Positions 8,155 through 18,931 of a stretch of DNA of 64,000 nucleotides are shown here, one piece after another; positions within the stretch are counted from its first letter, which is position 1, and the number at the start of each line of letters is the position of its first letter. The notes beneath the pieces were generated by a model. It was given only the letters and a program-made list of their open reading frames with translations, made no database searches and was not told the origin of the DNA. Source of the stretch: Mycobacterium sp. SMC-8 (GTDB lineage: Bacteria > Actinomycetota > Actinomycetes > Mycobacteriales > Mycobacteriaceae); NCBI RefSeq assembly GCF_025263565.1, contig NZ_CP079865.1, forward strand, positions 124,001 through 188,000. Direction: 5' to 3'. Position numbers and translations under genes: made by a program.

Positions 8155-9815
8155 GCCTCGATCCACCGATGTATCGGCTGGTCGCAGGGTGTCGGAATGA
8201 GGAAAGTGCCCTTTGAACTGGGAAGATTGGTGTTCTCTACGCACTAATCAGTCCAGGTCAGAAAGGCACTTCCGGTGAAAGTGTCCCATAGTTTCGCTGT
8301 GTCGTCGGCGGTCTTCGATGATGACCATCTCGTGTCCTGCGCTGGATTGGTCCCGGTGATGACCCTGGCGGCCCAGACTGCCTTGCCGCAGCTATTACGT
8401 GACAAGGTGGTCATTGCCGAGCCGAGGATCAAGTCCGGGGCGGCCAACCCGGCACCGAAGCTGAGCACAGTCATCGCGGGCATGTGTGCCGGTGCGGACT
8501 GCATTGACGATCTCGACCTGGTGCGGGCAGGTGGGATGAAGACACTGTTCGGCGGCGTGTATGCACCCTCGACCATCGGAACTTTGTTGCGCGAGTTTAC
8601 TTTCGGACACGCCCGCCAGCTCGAATCGGTTTTGCGCGAGCACCTGGCCGGACTCTGCGCGCGGGTCGATCTGTTGCCTGGCGCCGGCGAGCGCGCGTTC
8701 CTCGACATCGACTCACTGCTGCGTCCGGTCTATGGCCACGCCAAACAAGGTGCTTCCTACGGACACACCAAAATCGCGGGCAAGCAGATCCTGCGCAAGG
8801 GCCTGTCGCCGTTGGTCACCACGATCAGCACCGCCACGAGTGCGCCGGTGATCACCGGCGCCCGGTTGCGAGCCGGGAAGGCCAACTCCGGCAAGGGTGC
8901 GGCCCGGATGATCGCCCAAGCCGTCGCCACCGCCCGCACCGCCGGGGTCACCGGCCAGATTGTGGTGCGCGGCGATTCGGCCTACGGCAACAGCACCGTG
9001 GCCACAGCCTGCCGCCGCGCCGGTGCCCAGTTCTCGTTGGTGCTGACCAAGACCCGCGCCGTCGCTGCAGCCATCGAGTCCATCGACGAGAGCGCCTGGA
9101 TTGCAGTGGAATACCCCGGAGCGGTCCGTGATCCCGACACGGGAGCCTGGATCTCCGATGCAGAAGTCGCCGAGACCACCTACACCGCCTTCACCTCCAC
9201 CGACAACCCGATGACCGCCCGGTTGATCGTGCGTCGGGTCAAAGATGCCCGCTTTCCTGATGCGCTGTTTCCGGTGTGGCGGTATCACCCGTTCTTCACC
9301 GACACCGACGAACCCACCGTTGCGGCCGACATCACCCACCGCCGCCACGCGATCATCGAAACCGTGTTCGCCGACCTGATCGATGGACCCCTGGCTCACA
9401 TGCCTTCGGGACGTTTCGGAGCGAACTCGGCGTGGATCCTGTGCGCCGCGATTGCCCACAACCTGCTGCGCGCCGCCGGCGTCCTGGCCGGTGGAGCCCA
9501 CGCAGTCGCCCGGGGCGCCACACTGCGCCGCAAGCTCATCACCGTCCCCGCACGCCTGGTCCGACCGCAACGCCGACCCCTTCTGCACCTACCGAGCCAC
9601 TGGCCCTGGGCTGACCACTGGCTTACGCTGTGGCGCAACATCATCGGCTACGATCCACCTCTACTGGCCACAGCCTGACCACCTGGCCGAATAGGCCCCT
9701 ACCGGAGCGCACAGGGAAAAGCTGGGCAGACCAGCGGTTACGTCACGCTCACAAGCCCACCAAACGACAACCAGCCATGGCAGACACATCAATCACTCAA
9801 GTCCACGGATCGAGG
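8155..9815 (+). mobile_element. IS1380-family element, copy 2 (diverged, 1661 bp)
   Basis: Ends GCCTCGATCCACCGATG and, inverted, GTCCACGGATCGAGG. It abuts copy 1 with only CTTA between them and is flanked on the right by TTTA. The nucleotide sequence differs from copies 1 and 3 throughout, so it is a related but separate element and not a tandem duplication. Confidence 0.9.
8275..9678 (+). CDS. IS1380-family transposase, copy 2 (diverged)
   Basis: 467 residues, collinear with copies 1 and 3. Many substitutions are conservative (for example LPQLLRDKVVIAEPRIKSGAANPAPK against LSQLLADKIRFTCERIRSG). DDE motifs are kept: FLDIDSLLRPVYG, VVRGDSAYGN, IIETVFADL. The start GTG has an AGAAAGG ribosome site upstream. 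It is presumably functional. Confidence 0.92.
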   Translation: MKVSHSFAVSSAVFDDDHLVSCAGLVPVMTLAAQTALPQLLRDKVVIAEPRIKSGAANPAPKLSTVIAGMCAGADCIDDLDLVRAGGMKTLFGGVYAPSTIGTLLREFTFGHARQLESVLREHLAGLCARVDLLPGAGERAFLDIDSLLRPVYGHAKQGASYGHTKIAGKQILRKGLSPLVTTISTATSAPVITGARLRAGKANSGKGAARMIAQAVATARTAGVTGQIVVRGDSAYGNSTVATACRRAGAQFSLVLTKTRAVAAAIESIDESAWIAVEYPGAVRDPDTGAWISDAEVAETTYTAFTSTDNPMTARLIVRRVKDARFPDALFPVWRYHPFFTDTDEPTVAADITHRRHAIIETVFADLIDGPLAHMPSGRFGANSAWILCAAIAHNLLRAAGVLAGGAHAVARGATLRRKLITVPARLVRPQRRPLLHLPSHWPWADHWLTLWRNIIGYDPPLLATA

Positions 9816-9867
9816 TTTAGTGGTCATCGATAACATCGCTATCTGATCGGTCAGAGGAGCTGAGGCT

Positions 9868-11054
9868 TTGAAAATTGCGATCAGCGGAGCTGGTGTGGCG
9901 GGGCCGGCGCTCGCGCACTGGCTGCACCGAAGCGGCCACGAGCCGACATTGATCGAGCGAGCGCCGCACTTTCGCACCGGCGGCTACGTGATCGACTTCT
10001 GGGGAGTGGGCTACCGCGTCGCGCAACTGATGGGGATCGAGGCGGCCATCCGCGAGGCCGGCTACCAGGTGCAGTCGATCCGCTCGGTCGGGCCCGACAA
10101 TCAAGTGCGAGCCAGCGTGGGCGTCGACGCTTTCCGGCGCGCAACTGGCGCCGGTTTCACCAGCCTGCCGCGCGGGGACCTGGCCGCCACCATCTACGCC
10201 ACCATAGAAGACGACGTCGAAACGATCTTCGGTGATTCCATCACCGCCATCAACGAACACCCCGACGGCGTGAATGTCAGCTTCGCCCAAGCCAAGTCCC
10301 GGGATTTGACCTCGTCATCGGTGCCGACGGGTTGCACTCCAACGTGCGTCGCCTGACGTTCGGGCCCGAGTCAGACGTCGAACACTATTTGGGCTGCCGG
10401 GTCGCCGCCTGTGTTGTCGAGACGTATCGGCCCCGCGATGACCTGGTCTAAGTGACCTACAGCGAGCCGGGTCGATCTATCGGACGGTTTACCCTGCGGG
10501 GCGATCGTACCTTGTTTCTGTTCGTGTTCCGCTCTAGCCACGCCGCCGACCCCGGCAACGTTGAGGCGCGCAAGGAGATTCTGCGCCGCGAATACGGTGC
10601 TGCAGGCTGGGAATGCCCCCACATCCTTACAGCGCTGGACGGCGTCGATGATCTGTACTTCGATGTCGTCAGCCAAATCCGGCTGGACCGCTGGTCGCGT
10701 GGCCGGACCGCGCTCGTCGGCGACGCAGCCGCCTGTGTCTCCTTGCTGGCCGGCGAGGGCACCGGTCTGGCGATGACAGAGGCCTATGTGCTAGCGGGCG
10801 AACTCGCTTGTGCCCGTGGGGATTACCGGCGGGCTTTCGACGCCTACGAGACGCGACTGCGCCATTTTGTCGAAGCCAAACAAGGCGCCGCCCAGAAATA
10901 TCTTCCTGTCTTCGCGACACAGACGAGGCTGGGCATCTGGTTTCGCAACCTGGCCATGAGAACGATGAACTTCCGTCCGCTCGCCGAGCTGCTCCTCACC
11001 CGAAGCGTGCGCGACGACTTCGAATTGCCGAACTACCCGACCATGAGCACATGA
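9868..11054 (+). pseudogene. FAD-dependent monooxygenase, frameshifted and with an in-frame stop
   Basis: It begins at TTG 9868 with an FAD-binding fold, GAGVAGPALAHWLHRSGH. A frame change near 10300 moves the homology (DLVIGADGLHSNVRR) into another frame. A TAA at 10449-10451 then interrupts LVxVTYSEPG where a Tyr codon is expected. The C-terminal half resumes with GDAAACVSLLAGEGTGLAMTEA, the second flavin motif. The relatives are PHBH/TetX-like single-component hydroxylases. Two lesions make it a pseudogene unless the sequence is wrong. It lies directly behind the tandem IS1380 pair. Confidence 0.82.
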
Positions 11055-11125
11055 CCCGTCACGGGGCCCACACCGGCAGCGTGCGCGTCGGTCCCGCATT
11101 TCGTTAACGATGCGATCAGATGGCG

Positions 11126-11854
11126 TCACCAGCCTCGCCGCCGCGGGTGCGACCCCACCAACTCGTCCTTCGCTGCCACCTCGCGACTGCGGTAGACGAT
11201 GTAGGGCCGGAACAGATAGCCGATTGGTGCACTGAACGCGTGCACCAGTCGACTGAATGGCCACAGCGCGAACAACACCAACGCGATCATCACGTGCAGC
11301 TGGTAATACAGCGGCGCCTCGGCCATCAGGTCACCGCGGGGCTGCAGCACCCAGATGGAGCGGAACCACACCGACACCGATTCGCGGTAGTTGTAGGCCT
11401 CGCCGACGACGCCCGAACCCAGCGCCGTGGCGTAGAGGCCGGCGACGATGGCCAGCACCAACACGACGTACATGATCTTGTCGTTGACGGTGGTGGCCAT
11501 GAACACCGGTCCGCGGGTGCGGCGTCGGTAGATCAGCAGCGCGGCGCCGGCCAGGGTGGTGATCCCCGCGATCGTGCCGAGCGTCACGGCCTGCACGTGG
11601 TAGGCGTGCTCGCTCATCCCGATTGCGGCGGTCCAGGACTCCGGGATCAGCAGGCCGATGACGTGGCCGGCGACGACGACAAGGATGCCGAAGTGAAACA
11701 TCGGACTGCCGATTCGCAACAGTCGTGACTCGTAGAGCTGCGAGGAGCGGGTGGTCCAGCCGAATTTGTCGTAGCGGTATCGCCACCAGGTGCCGACCAC
11801 CACGATGGCCAGCGTCACATACGGCACCGTGTTCCAAAAGGCTTCGCCCAGCAT
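11126..11854 (-). CDS. narI: Respiratory nitrate reductase gamma subunit (cytochrome b)
   Basis: A 242-residue membrane protein with five hydrophobic helices. It carries the family motifs HFGILVVVAGHVIGLLIPESW, SEHAYHVQA and the C-terminal LHVMIALVLFALWPFSRLVHAFSAP, whose histidines bind the two b haems. It anchors NarGH to the inner face of the membrane and passes electrons from quinol. It is the last gene of the operon, starting two bases after narJ's stop. Length is normal. Confidence 0.95.
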   Translation of the reverse strand: MLGEAFWNTVPYVTLAIVVVGTWWRYRYDKFGWTTRSSQLYESRLLRIGSPMFHFGILVVVAGHVIGLLIPESWTAAIGMSEHAYHVQAVTLGTIAGITTLAGAALLIYRRRTRGPVFMATTVNDKIMYVVLVLAIVAGLYATALGSGVVGEAYNYRESVSVWFRSIWVLQPRGDLMAEAPLYYQLHVMIALVLFALWPFSRLVHAFSAPIGYLFRPYIVYRSREVAAKDELVGSHPRRRGW

Positions 11855-11855
11855 C

Positions 11856-12512
11856 TCACCGGTCTCCTTCGGGCCGCCGAGGCGGCACGGTCAACGTGAA
11901 CGGTTGCAGCCCAACGGCTTCGGCAGGCGGCCCGGCTTGCGTGAGATGCCGCGCGCGTTGCACATCGCGGTCGGTGGCCGCCGGCAACGTCTGGCACACC
12001 GCGGCGACGGTGTGCGCGTACGGCGAATCCATGTCCGTCAATGCCGTGCACAGCACGTCGATCGGCACCCGGTGCTCGGTGAGCAATCGCCGCCCGGCGT
12101 CGGGGTCGACGGTGGCGGCGAACTCCAGCGCCACCGGCAGATAATCCGGTGCCTCATCGCGAGGCGGATCAACACCGGCGGCACGGTAAGCCGCTGCGAA
12201 CGCCAGCATTTCGCTGCCGCGGTTGCGGGTGTCACCGGCGGTCCAGTACGTCAGGTACATCGTCGTACGGCGCCGTAGGTCGAAGGTTTCGACGTAGTCG
12301 GCGGCCGCGCGCAGCGGATCGGATGCCCGCAGCGTCGCCGCGGTCAGGGCCAGCAGTTCGCCCGCCCCGCCGGTGACCTGATTCAGGAGGCGCTCCACGG
12401 TGTCGAGTCGCTCGGCGCACCGATCGTCGGGGTAGGCCAGCAGCAGTGAGGCCGACTGCCATATCAATCGGTCCTGCAGCGTCTGCTTCGGGGCGCGGGT
12501 CAGCAGCTTCAT
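11856..12512 (-). CDS. narJ: Nitrate reductase assembly chaperone
   Basis: A 218-residue soluble chaperone needed for cofactor insertion and membrane attachment of NarGH. The helical family signature is clear: WQSASLLLAYPDD near the N-terminus, DLRRRTTMYLTYWTAGDTRNRG in the middle, DEAPDYLPVALEFAATVD later. Its ATG overlaps the narH stop (TGATG), so translation is coupled. Confidence 0.93.
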   Translation of the reverse strand: MKLLTRAPKQTLQDRLIWQSASLLLAYPDDRCAERLDTVERLLNQVTGGAGELLALTAATLRASDPLRAAADYVETFDLRRRTTMYLTYWTAGDTRNRGSEMLAFAAAYRAAGVDPPRDEAPDYLPVALEFAATVDPDAGRRLLTEHRVPIDVLCTALTDMDSPYAHTVAAVCQTLPAATDRDVQRARHLTQAGPPAEAVGLQPFTLTVPPRRPEGDR

Positions 12513-14176
12513 CAGCGTGGCGCCTTCCCGTTGCCGTGCCCGCCGGGGAATATGCCGTCGGGTACACCGCGGCCGTCCCAGTTGAGCAGGTTCACTCGCG
12601 ACGGGTGCTCGGCGTTGGCGGCCATCCCCTCGTCGGTCTGCCGTTGCCGCAGCGCATGGAACGTCTCCACCGCCACCGGCACCGGGCCGCCGCTGGCCTC
12701 ACCGAACGGACCGGACTCGTACATGCCCGGCCCGCCGTCGAACGACAATGAGCAGGCGGATTCTTCGAGCTGCTTGCCTTCAGCGGCGTACGCGGTGGGA
12801 ATCACGTACCGCTCTTCATATTTCGCCAGCGCCAACAAACGGTACATCTGATACATCTGCTCTTCGGTCATCCCGACCGCCTGCGGAATATGCGGCTGTG
12901 TTTCGCGGCCAAGATTGATATCGCGCATGTAGGACCGCATCGCGGCCAGCCGGCGCAACACCCCCTCCACCACCGTGGTGTCGCCGGCGGTGAACAACTC
13001 GGCCAGATACTGGATGGGAATGCGCAGCGCCTCCAGCGCTCCGAACAGGTTGCCGAGCTCCTCCCCGTCGTGACCGTCACGGCTGACGGCGTCGACCACC
13101 GGCGACAGCGGAGGGATGTACCACACCATCGGAACGGTCCGGAATTCCGGATGCAGCGGCAGCGCGACCTTGTAGGTGTTGATCAACGCGTACACGGGCG
13201 AGCGCTGCGCGGCCTCGATCCACTCATCGGAGATGCCCTCCGCGCGCGCCCCGGCGATGACCTCCGGATCGGTCGGGTCGAGCAGGATCTGCCGGTGCGC
13301 CTCATACAGATCCTTCTCGTCTACCACTGACGCGGCTTCGGTCACCCGGTCCACGTCGTAGAGCACCAGCCCCAGGTAGCGCAGCCGGCCCACGCACGTC
13401 TCGGAGCACACGGTGGGCAGGCCGACCTCGAGCCGCGGGTAGCACAGCGTGCACTTCTCGGCCTTGCCGGTCTTGTGGTTGAAATACACCTTCTTGTAGG
13501 GACATCCAGACACGCACATGCGCCAGCCGCGGCAGCGGTCCTGATCGACGAGCACTATGCCGTCCTCGGTGCGCTTGTACATCGCCCCGGACGGGCACGA
13601 CGCCACGCACGACGGGTTCAGGCAGTGCTCGCAGATCCGCGGCAGGTAGAACATGAAGGTCTGTTCGAGCTCGAGGCGGACCTGTTCGCTGACTTTCTTC
13701 AGGATCGGGTCGCCGGGCACTATCTCGGGCGAGCCGGCCAGGTTGTCGTCCCAGTTCGCCGACCACGACACCTTCATCGGCTTGCCGCTGATCAGGCTGC
13801 GCGGCGGCGCGACGGGCATCTGTTCACCGAGCGGCGCGTTGATGAGGTTCTCGTAGTCGTAGGTCCACGGCTCGTAGTAGTCGTCGATACTGGGCAGCTT
13901 CGGGTTGGAGAAGATCCGCAGCAGCTTGTGCAGCCGGCCGCCGTCGCGCAGCCGCAGCCGCCCCTTTCGATCGCGTATCCAGCCGCCGCGCCAGCGCTCC
14001 TGATCTTCGTAGGTGCGCGGATAGCCTTGGCCGGGGCGGGTTTCGACGTTGTTGAACCACACGTACTCGGTGCCGGCCCGGTTGGTCCAGGCCTGCTTGC
14101 AGGTCACCGAGCAGGTGTGGCAGCCGATGCACTTGTCGAGGTTCATCACCATCGCCATCTGTGCCATGACCTTCAT
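12512..14176 (-). CDS. narH: Respiratory nitrate reductase beta subunit (Fe-S)
   Basis: 554 residues with four cysteine groups: KCIGCHTCSVTCK near the N-terminus, CEHCLNPSCVASCPSG, CRGWRMCVSGCPYKK and CTLCYPRLE. The Trp in CRGWRMC replaces a Cys, as expected for the NarH [3Fe-4S] site. It carries electrons from NarI to NarG. It starts 31 bases after narG. ATG 14176 is preferred; MAQMAMVMNLDK four codons in is the alternative that matches many homologues. Confidence 0.95.
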   Translation of the reverse strand: MKVMAQMAMVMNLDKCIGCHTCSVTCKQAWTNRAGTEYVWFNNVETRPGQGYPRTYEDQERWRGGWIRDRKGRLRLRDGGRLHKLLRIFSNPKLPSIDDYYEPWTYDYENLINAPLGEQMPVAPPRSLISGKPMKVSWSANWDDNLAGSPEIVPGDPILKKVSEQVRLELEQTFMFYLPRICEHCLNPSCVASCPSGAMYKRTEDGIVLVDQDRCRGWRMCVSGCPYKKVYFNHKTGKAEKCTLCYPRLEVGLPTVCSETCVGRLRYLGLVLYDVDRVTEAASVVDEKDLYEAHRQILLDPTDPEVIAGARAEGISDEWIEAAQRSPVYALINTYKVALPLHPEFRTVPMVWYIPPLSPVVDAVSRDGHDGEELGNLFGALEALRIPIQYLAELFTAGDTTVVEGVLRRLAAMRSYMRDINLGRETQPHIPQAVGMTEEQMYQMYRLLALAKYEERYVIPTAYAAEGKQLEESACSLSFDGGPGMYESGPFGEASGGPVPVAVETFHALRQRQTDEGMAANAEHPSRVNLLNWDGRGVPDGIFPGGHGNGKAPR

Positions 14177-14207
14177 CGTCTGCCTCGCTCATTCTTCACT
14201 CGGCGCA

Positions 14208-17200
14208 TCAGTACTCAACCTTCTGGCTGCGACGGCGAACCACCGTCACCTCGTCGCGTTGGTTTCCGGTCGGGCCGAGATAGTTGAACGCGAATGTGTT
14301 CTGTGCGTAGCCACCGGCCAGGTGGCTGGGCTTGATCAGCAGCCTGGTCAGCGAATTATGGATGCCGCCGCGGTTTCCGGTCGTCTCCGACAGCGGCACG
14401 TCGATGGTGCGTTCCTGGGCGTGGTAGACGAAGACCACACCCTCGGGCATCCGGTGCGACACGATCGCGCGGCAGACCACCACGCCGTTGCGGTTGACCG
14501 CCTCGATCCAATCGTTGTCGCGCACTTCGATCTTGGCGGCGTCCGCCGGGCTCATCCACATCGTCGGGCCGCCGCGCGACAGCGACAGCATCAACAGGTT
14601 GTCCTGATACTCCGAGTGGATCGACCATTTCGAGTGCGGGGTCAGGTACCGCACGGTTAGCCCGATTCCGTCCTTCTGGTCACCGACCTCCGGCTCGCCG
14701 AACAACCGCGACATGTCCAACGGCGGCCGGTAAGTGGGCATCTGCTCCCCGAGTTCTTCGAGCCAGTCGTGGTCGACGTAGAAGTGCATCCGGCCGGTAA
14801 GCGTATGGAAAGGCTTGAGCTCCTCGATGTTCACGGTGAACGGCGCGTACCGGCGTCCACCGGTTTCGCTGCCCGACCACTCCGGGCTGGTGATCACCGG
14901 CACCGGGCGGGCCTGGGTGTCGGCGTAGGTGATGCGGCGTTCCTCGCTGCCCTCGGCCAGATGCACCAGGGGCCGCCCGGTGCGCTTCTCCAGTTCCCGG
15001 AAACCCTCGACGGCCAGACGACCGTTCGACGTGCCCGACAGTGCCAGGATCACGTCGGCCATCCGCTCGGCCGAGGTGATCGCCGGGCGGCCCTGTGCCG
15101 GGCCGGAATCCATCACGCCGAACTTGGCGGCCAGCTCCTCGACTTCCTGGGCCGGGTGGGTGGTGATGCCCTTGGTGGTGACACCCAGATTGTCGACCAG
15201 CGGCCCCAGCGTCGACCACTTCTCGGCGATGGCGGTGTAGTCGCGCTCCACCACCGCCAGCGGACCCATCGTCTTGCCCGGCTCCGGCACCTCTCCAGCG
15301 ATCCGCCAATCATGTTGAGTACCCGAGGGGTACGCCATGGCGCCCGGGGTGTCGTGCTGGAGGGCACCGAGTACGACATCGGTGCGGGTGCCCAGGTGTT
15401 TGATGGCCAGCGTGCTGAACGCGCGGGCGATGGCGCCGAACGCCTCGTAATCCGAGCGGGTTTCCCACGGCGGGTCGATAGCGGGGCTGAACGCGTGGAC
15501 GAAGGGATGCATGTCGGTGCTCGACAGGTCGGCCTTCTCGTACCAGGTGGCCGCGGGTAGCACCACATCCGAGAGCAATGTCGTGGACGTCATTCGGAAG
15601 TCGATCGACATCAACAAGTCGAGCTTGCCCTCCGGGACGTCGTCGGGCCACGTCACATCGTTGGGCCGCAGCGCCTCCGGGGTGAGCCCCGCCTGCACGT
15701 TCGAGGTGGTGCCCAGCAGATGGCGCAGGAAGTATTCGTTGCCCTTGCTCGACGAGCCGAGCAGATTCGCCCGCCACACGTTGAGCACCCGCGGCCAGTT
15801 CGCCGGATCGTCGGGATCGGTGACGGCGAGCTTGAGTTTCCCTGATGCCAACTGCTCGGCGACATACTCGGGGATCTCCCTGCCGGCGTTGCGCGCCTCG
15901 TCGGCGACGTCCAGGCTGGATCGGTCGAATTGCGGATAGAACGGCGTCCAGCCCATCGCCACCGCGGAGGCCAGCACATCCATGGTGTGTTTCCCGGTAA
16001 ACCGGCCGCGGCCCAGTGGGCTGGCCAACGCGTCGGCGCGGTAGCCGTCGTAGCGCCACTGGTCGGTGTGGGCATACCAATAGGACGTGCCGGCCATCTG
16101 TCGCGGCGGCCGGGACCAGTCGGTGGCCATCGCCATGGTGGCCCACCCGGTGACTGGCCGGCATTTCTCCTGGCCGACGTAGTGTGCCCAGCCGCCGCCG
16201 TTGCGGCCCATCGACCCGGTCAGTAGCAGCAGCGCCAGCACGGCGCGGTAGGTGGCGTCGCCGTGGAACCATTGGCAGATCCCGGCGCCCATGATGATCA
16301 TCGACCGGCCGCCGGATTCCTCGGCGTTGCGGGCGAACTCGTTGGCGATCCGGATCGCCTGCGCCGCAGACACTCCGGTGATCGGCTCCTGCCAGGCCGG
16401 GGTATACGGCTGACTGGCGTCGTCGTATCCGGTGGGCCAGTCGCCGGGCAGCCCGGGCCGGGCCACCCCGTATTGGGCCAGCATCAGGTCGAAAACGGTG
16501 CAGACCAGGTGCTCGCCCACCCGCCGCACGGGCACCCCTCGGGCGAGAGACTCGCCATGCCCGTCGACGGTGTCGAAGCGCGGCAGCTGGATCAGCGCGG
16601 TCTCGCCGTGTTCGCCATGCCGCGGTGCGACCGTGAGCGCCGGCGCCACGTCGCCGAGGTCCAGGTTCCACTTGCCGACGCCCTCGTCGCCGTAACGGAA
16701 TCCCAGCGACCCGTGTGGCACGGCGACGCTGTCGGTGGCCCCGTCGAGCAGCACCGGCTTGAACGCGGCATTCTCGACCTCATGCCTGAGATCGGCTGCC
16801 GTGAGGTTCTTGCCCGGCACCAGGGCGCCGTCACGTTCCTCGAGCTTGACCAGGAACGGCAGGTCGGTGAAGCGGCGCACGTAATCGACGAAGAACGGGA
16901 CACGCTGCTGCACCAAGCATTCCGAGAGGATCACGTGACCCATGGCCATCGCCAGCGCGCCGTCAGTGCCCGCCGCGCAGGGCATCCACTCGTCGGCGAA
17001 CTTGGTGTTGTCGGCGTAGTCCGGACTGACGCTGACGACCTTGGTGCCCCGGTAGCGCACCTCGGCCATCCAGTGCGCATCCGGAGTGCGGGTCACCGGA
17101 ACGTTGGAGCCCCACATCATCAGATACGACGCGTCCCACCAATCCCCGGACTCCGGCACATCGGTCTGATCACCGAACACCTGAGGCGAGGCCACGGGTA

Positions 17201-17900
17201 GGTCGGCATACCAGTCGTAGAACGACGTCATCGCGCCGCCGAGCAGTTCGACGAAGCGGGATCCGGCGGCGTGGCTGACCATCGACATTGCCGGGATCGG
17301 CGAGAAGCCGGCGACACGGTCCGGCCCATAGGTCCTGATGGTGTGAACGTGGGCGGCGGCGATCATCTCCGTCGCCTCGGACCACGTCACCCGCACCAGC
17401 CCGCCTTTGCCGCGGGCCCGCTGGTACCGGCGGCGGCGCTCGGGATCGGCCTGGATGTCGGCCCACGCCAACACCGGATCGCCCAGGCGCGCCTTGGCCT
17501 CCCGGTACATCTCGACCAGAACGCCGCGCGCGTACGGATATCGCACCCTCGTGGGCGAATAGGTGTACCAGGAAAACGCCGCGCCGCGCGGGCAGCCACG
17601 GGGCTCGTACTCTGGCCGGTCCGGGCCGACCGAGGGATAATCGGTCTCCTGGGTCTCCCAGGTGATGATGCCGTCCTTGACGTAGACCTTCCACGAGCAC
17701 GACCCGGTGCAATTGACCCCATGGGTGGAGCGCACCACCTTGTCGTGGCTCCAGCGGTCGCGGTAGTACACGTCGCCCTGCCGGCCGCCGCGGCGGGTGA
17801 CGGTCCGCAGATCGGCGGAGAACTCGCCGGGGGTGAAGAACCGCCCGCTACGTTCGAGCAGTTCCTCGATCGGCCCGCCGGTGCGCGGTGTCCTCGTCAC
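14208..17900 (-). CDS. narG: Respiratory nitrate reductase alpha subunit (Mo-bisMGD)
   Basis: 1230 residues, the normal NarG length. The FS0 cluster ligands are His60, Cys64, Cys68 and Cys103 (STHGVNCTGSCSW ... RGCPRGAAFSW). The conserved Asp that binds Mo lies in GDQTDVPES, followed by WGSNVPVTRTPDAH. The start GTG (17900-17898) overlaps the narK stop as GTGA; longer in-frame extension upstream would lie inside narK. It reduces nitrate to nitrite at the cytoplasmic side. No lesion was seen. Confidence 0.95.
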   Translation of the reverse strand: MTRTPRTGGPIEELLERSGRFFTPGEFSADLRTVTRRGGRQGDVYYRDRWSHDKVVRSTHGVNCTGSCSWKVYVKDGIITWETQETDYPSVGPDRPEYEPRGCPRGAAFSWYTYSPTRVRYPYARGVLVEMYREAKARLGDPVLAWADIQADPERRRRYQRARGKGGLVRVTWSEATEMIAAAHVHTIRTYGPDRVAGFSPIPAMSMVSHAAGSRFVELLGGAMTSFYDWYADLPVASPQVFGDQTDVPESGDWWDASYLMMWGSNVPVTRTPDAHWMAEVRYRGTKVVSVSPDYADNTKFADEWMPCAAGTDGALAMAMGHVILSECLVQQRVPFFVDYVRRFTDLPFLVKLEERDGALVPGKNLTAADLRHEVENAAFKPVLLDGATDSVAVPHGSLGFRYGDEGVGKWNLDLGDVAPALTVAPRHGEHGETALIQLPRFDTVDGHGESLARGVPVRRVGEHLVCTVFDLMLAQYGVARPGLPGDWPTGYDDASQPYTPAWQEPITGVSAAQAIRIANEFARNAEESGGRSMIIMGAGICQWFHGDATYRAVLALLLLTGSMGRNGGGWAHYVGQEKCRPVTGWATMAMATDWSRPPRQMAGTSYWYAHTDQWRYDGYRADALASPLGRGRFTGKHTMDVLASAVAMGWTPFYPQFDRSSLDVADEARNAGREIPEYVAEQLASGKLKLAVTDPDDPANWPRVLNVWRANLLGSSSKGNEYFLRHLLGTTSNVQAGLTPEALRPNDVTWPDDVPEGKLDLLMSIDFRMTSTTLLSDVVLPAATWYEKADLSSTDMHPFVHAFSPAIDPPWETRSDYEAFGAIARAFSTLAIKHLGTRTDVVLGALQHDTPGAMAYPSGTQHDWRIAGEVPEPGKTMGPLAVVERDYTAIAEKWSTLGPLVDNLGVTTKGITTHPAQEVEELAAKFGVMDSGPAQGRPAITSAERMADVILALSGTSNGRLAVEGFRELEKRTGRPLVHLAEGSEERRITYADTQARPVPVITSPEWSGSETGGRRYAPFTVNIEELKPFHTLTGRMHFYVDHDWLEELGEQMPTYRPPLDMSRLFGEPEVGDQKDGIGLTVRYLTPHSKWSIHSEYQDNLLMLSLSRGGPTMWMSPADAAKIEVRDNDWIEAVNRNGVVVCRAIVSHRMPEGVVFVYHAQERTIDVPLSETTGNRGGIHNSLTRLLIKPSHLAGGYAQNTFAFNYLGPTGNQRDEVTVVRRRSQKVEY

Positions 17901-18931
17901 GTCGCAACGCCCTTCGTTTGAGTGGCCGGTTCGTGTGCGTGCAGCCGAAACACGGTGTAGCCGAGAGCGACCAGCGCAGTGGCCACCAGAAGAAGCAGCC
18001 CGACCGTGTAGTTGTTGCCCACGGGGTCGTACGTCGCGCCCATCACCAGCGGCGGGAAGTAGCCGCCCAGCCCGCCCGCCGCGGCGACGATGCCGGTGAT
18101 CGACCCCACGGACTGGGCCGGTGCGCGCCGGGCCACCCACGCGAACACGCCGCCGGTGCCAATGCCCAGGAAGATCGCCAGCGTGATGAATGTCGCCGCC
18201 GACCACACATCCGGCGGCGGCTGGAACACGGCGACGAACGCCATCACCGCCGTACCCGCGAACGACGCCAACACGACGTACTTGGGTGCGATCCGGTCGG
18301 CTAGCGCGCCGCCGACCGGCCGGGCCAATACGGCGGCCAACGCGAAACCGGCGCTGCGCGCGCCCGCATCAATCGCGGAGAACCCGTAGATCGTCTTGAT
18401 GTAGGTGGGCAGGTAGTTGGCGAACGCCACGAATCCACCGAAGACCACCGCGTACAGGAACGCCATCTCCCAGGTCACCGGCAGCTTGGCCGCAGCAACC
18501 AGCTTCGGCATCACACGACCGGTGTTCGGGCTGAAACGGGGAGAGTTACGCATCACCAAAATGCACGCCACCGCAGTGAGCGCGAGCGCGACCGCGATGA
18601 TGACGTGAGTAGTAAAGAGACCGAACCAGCGCACGAACCGCGGTGTGAAGAACGCAGACAACGCAGTGCCCACCATTCCCATGCCGAACACGCCCGTCGC
18701 AAAGCCGCGCCGCGACGCCTCGAACCAACTATTCGCGAACGGGATACCGACCGCGAAGATCGTTCCGGCGATGCCCAGGAAGAAACCGCACACCAGCAAC
18801 AGCGGATAGGACCCGGCCGTTCCTGCCGCCCCAACCGCCAGCACCGGCACGATCGATGCGACGGACACGGCGATGAACATCGTCCGCCCACCGAACCGGT
18901 CGGTAAGCGACCCGATGACGATCCGGCCTAA

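Noticed and set aside
14208..18206. A 1332-residue version of NarG extending to 18206.
   Set aside because: The extra N-terminal ~100 residues read antiparallel-frame narK sequence and are Arg/Gly-rich; NarG homology starts at the GTG overlapping the narK stop.
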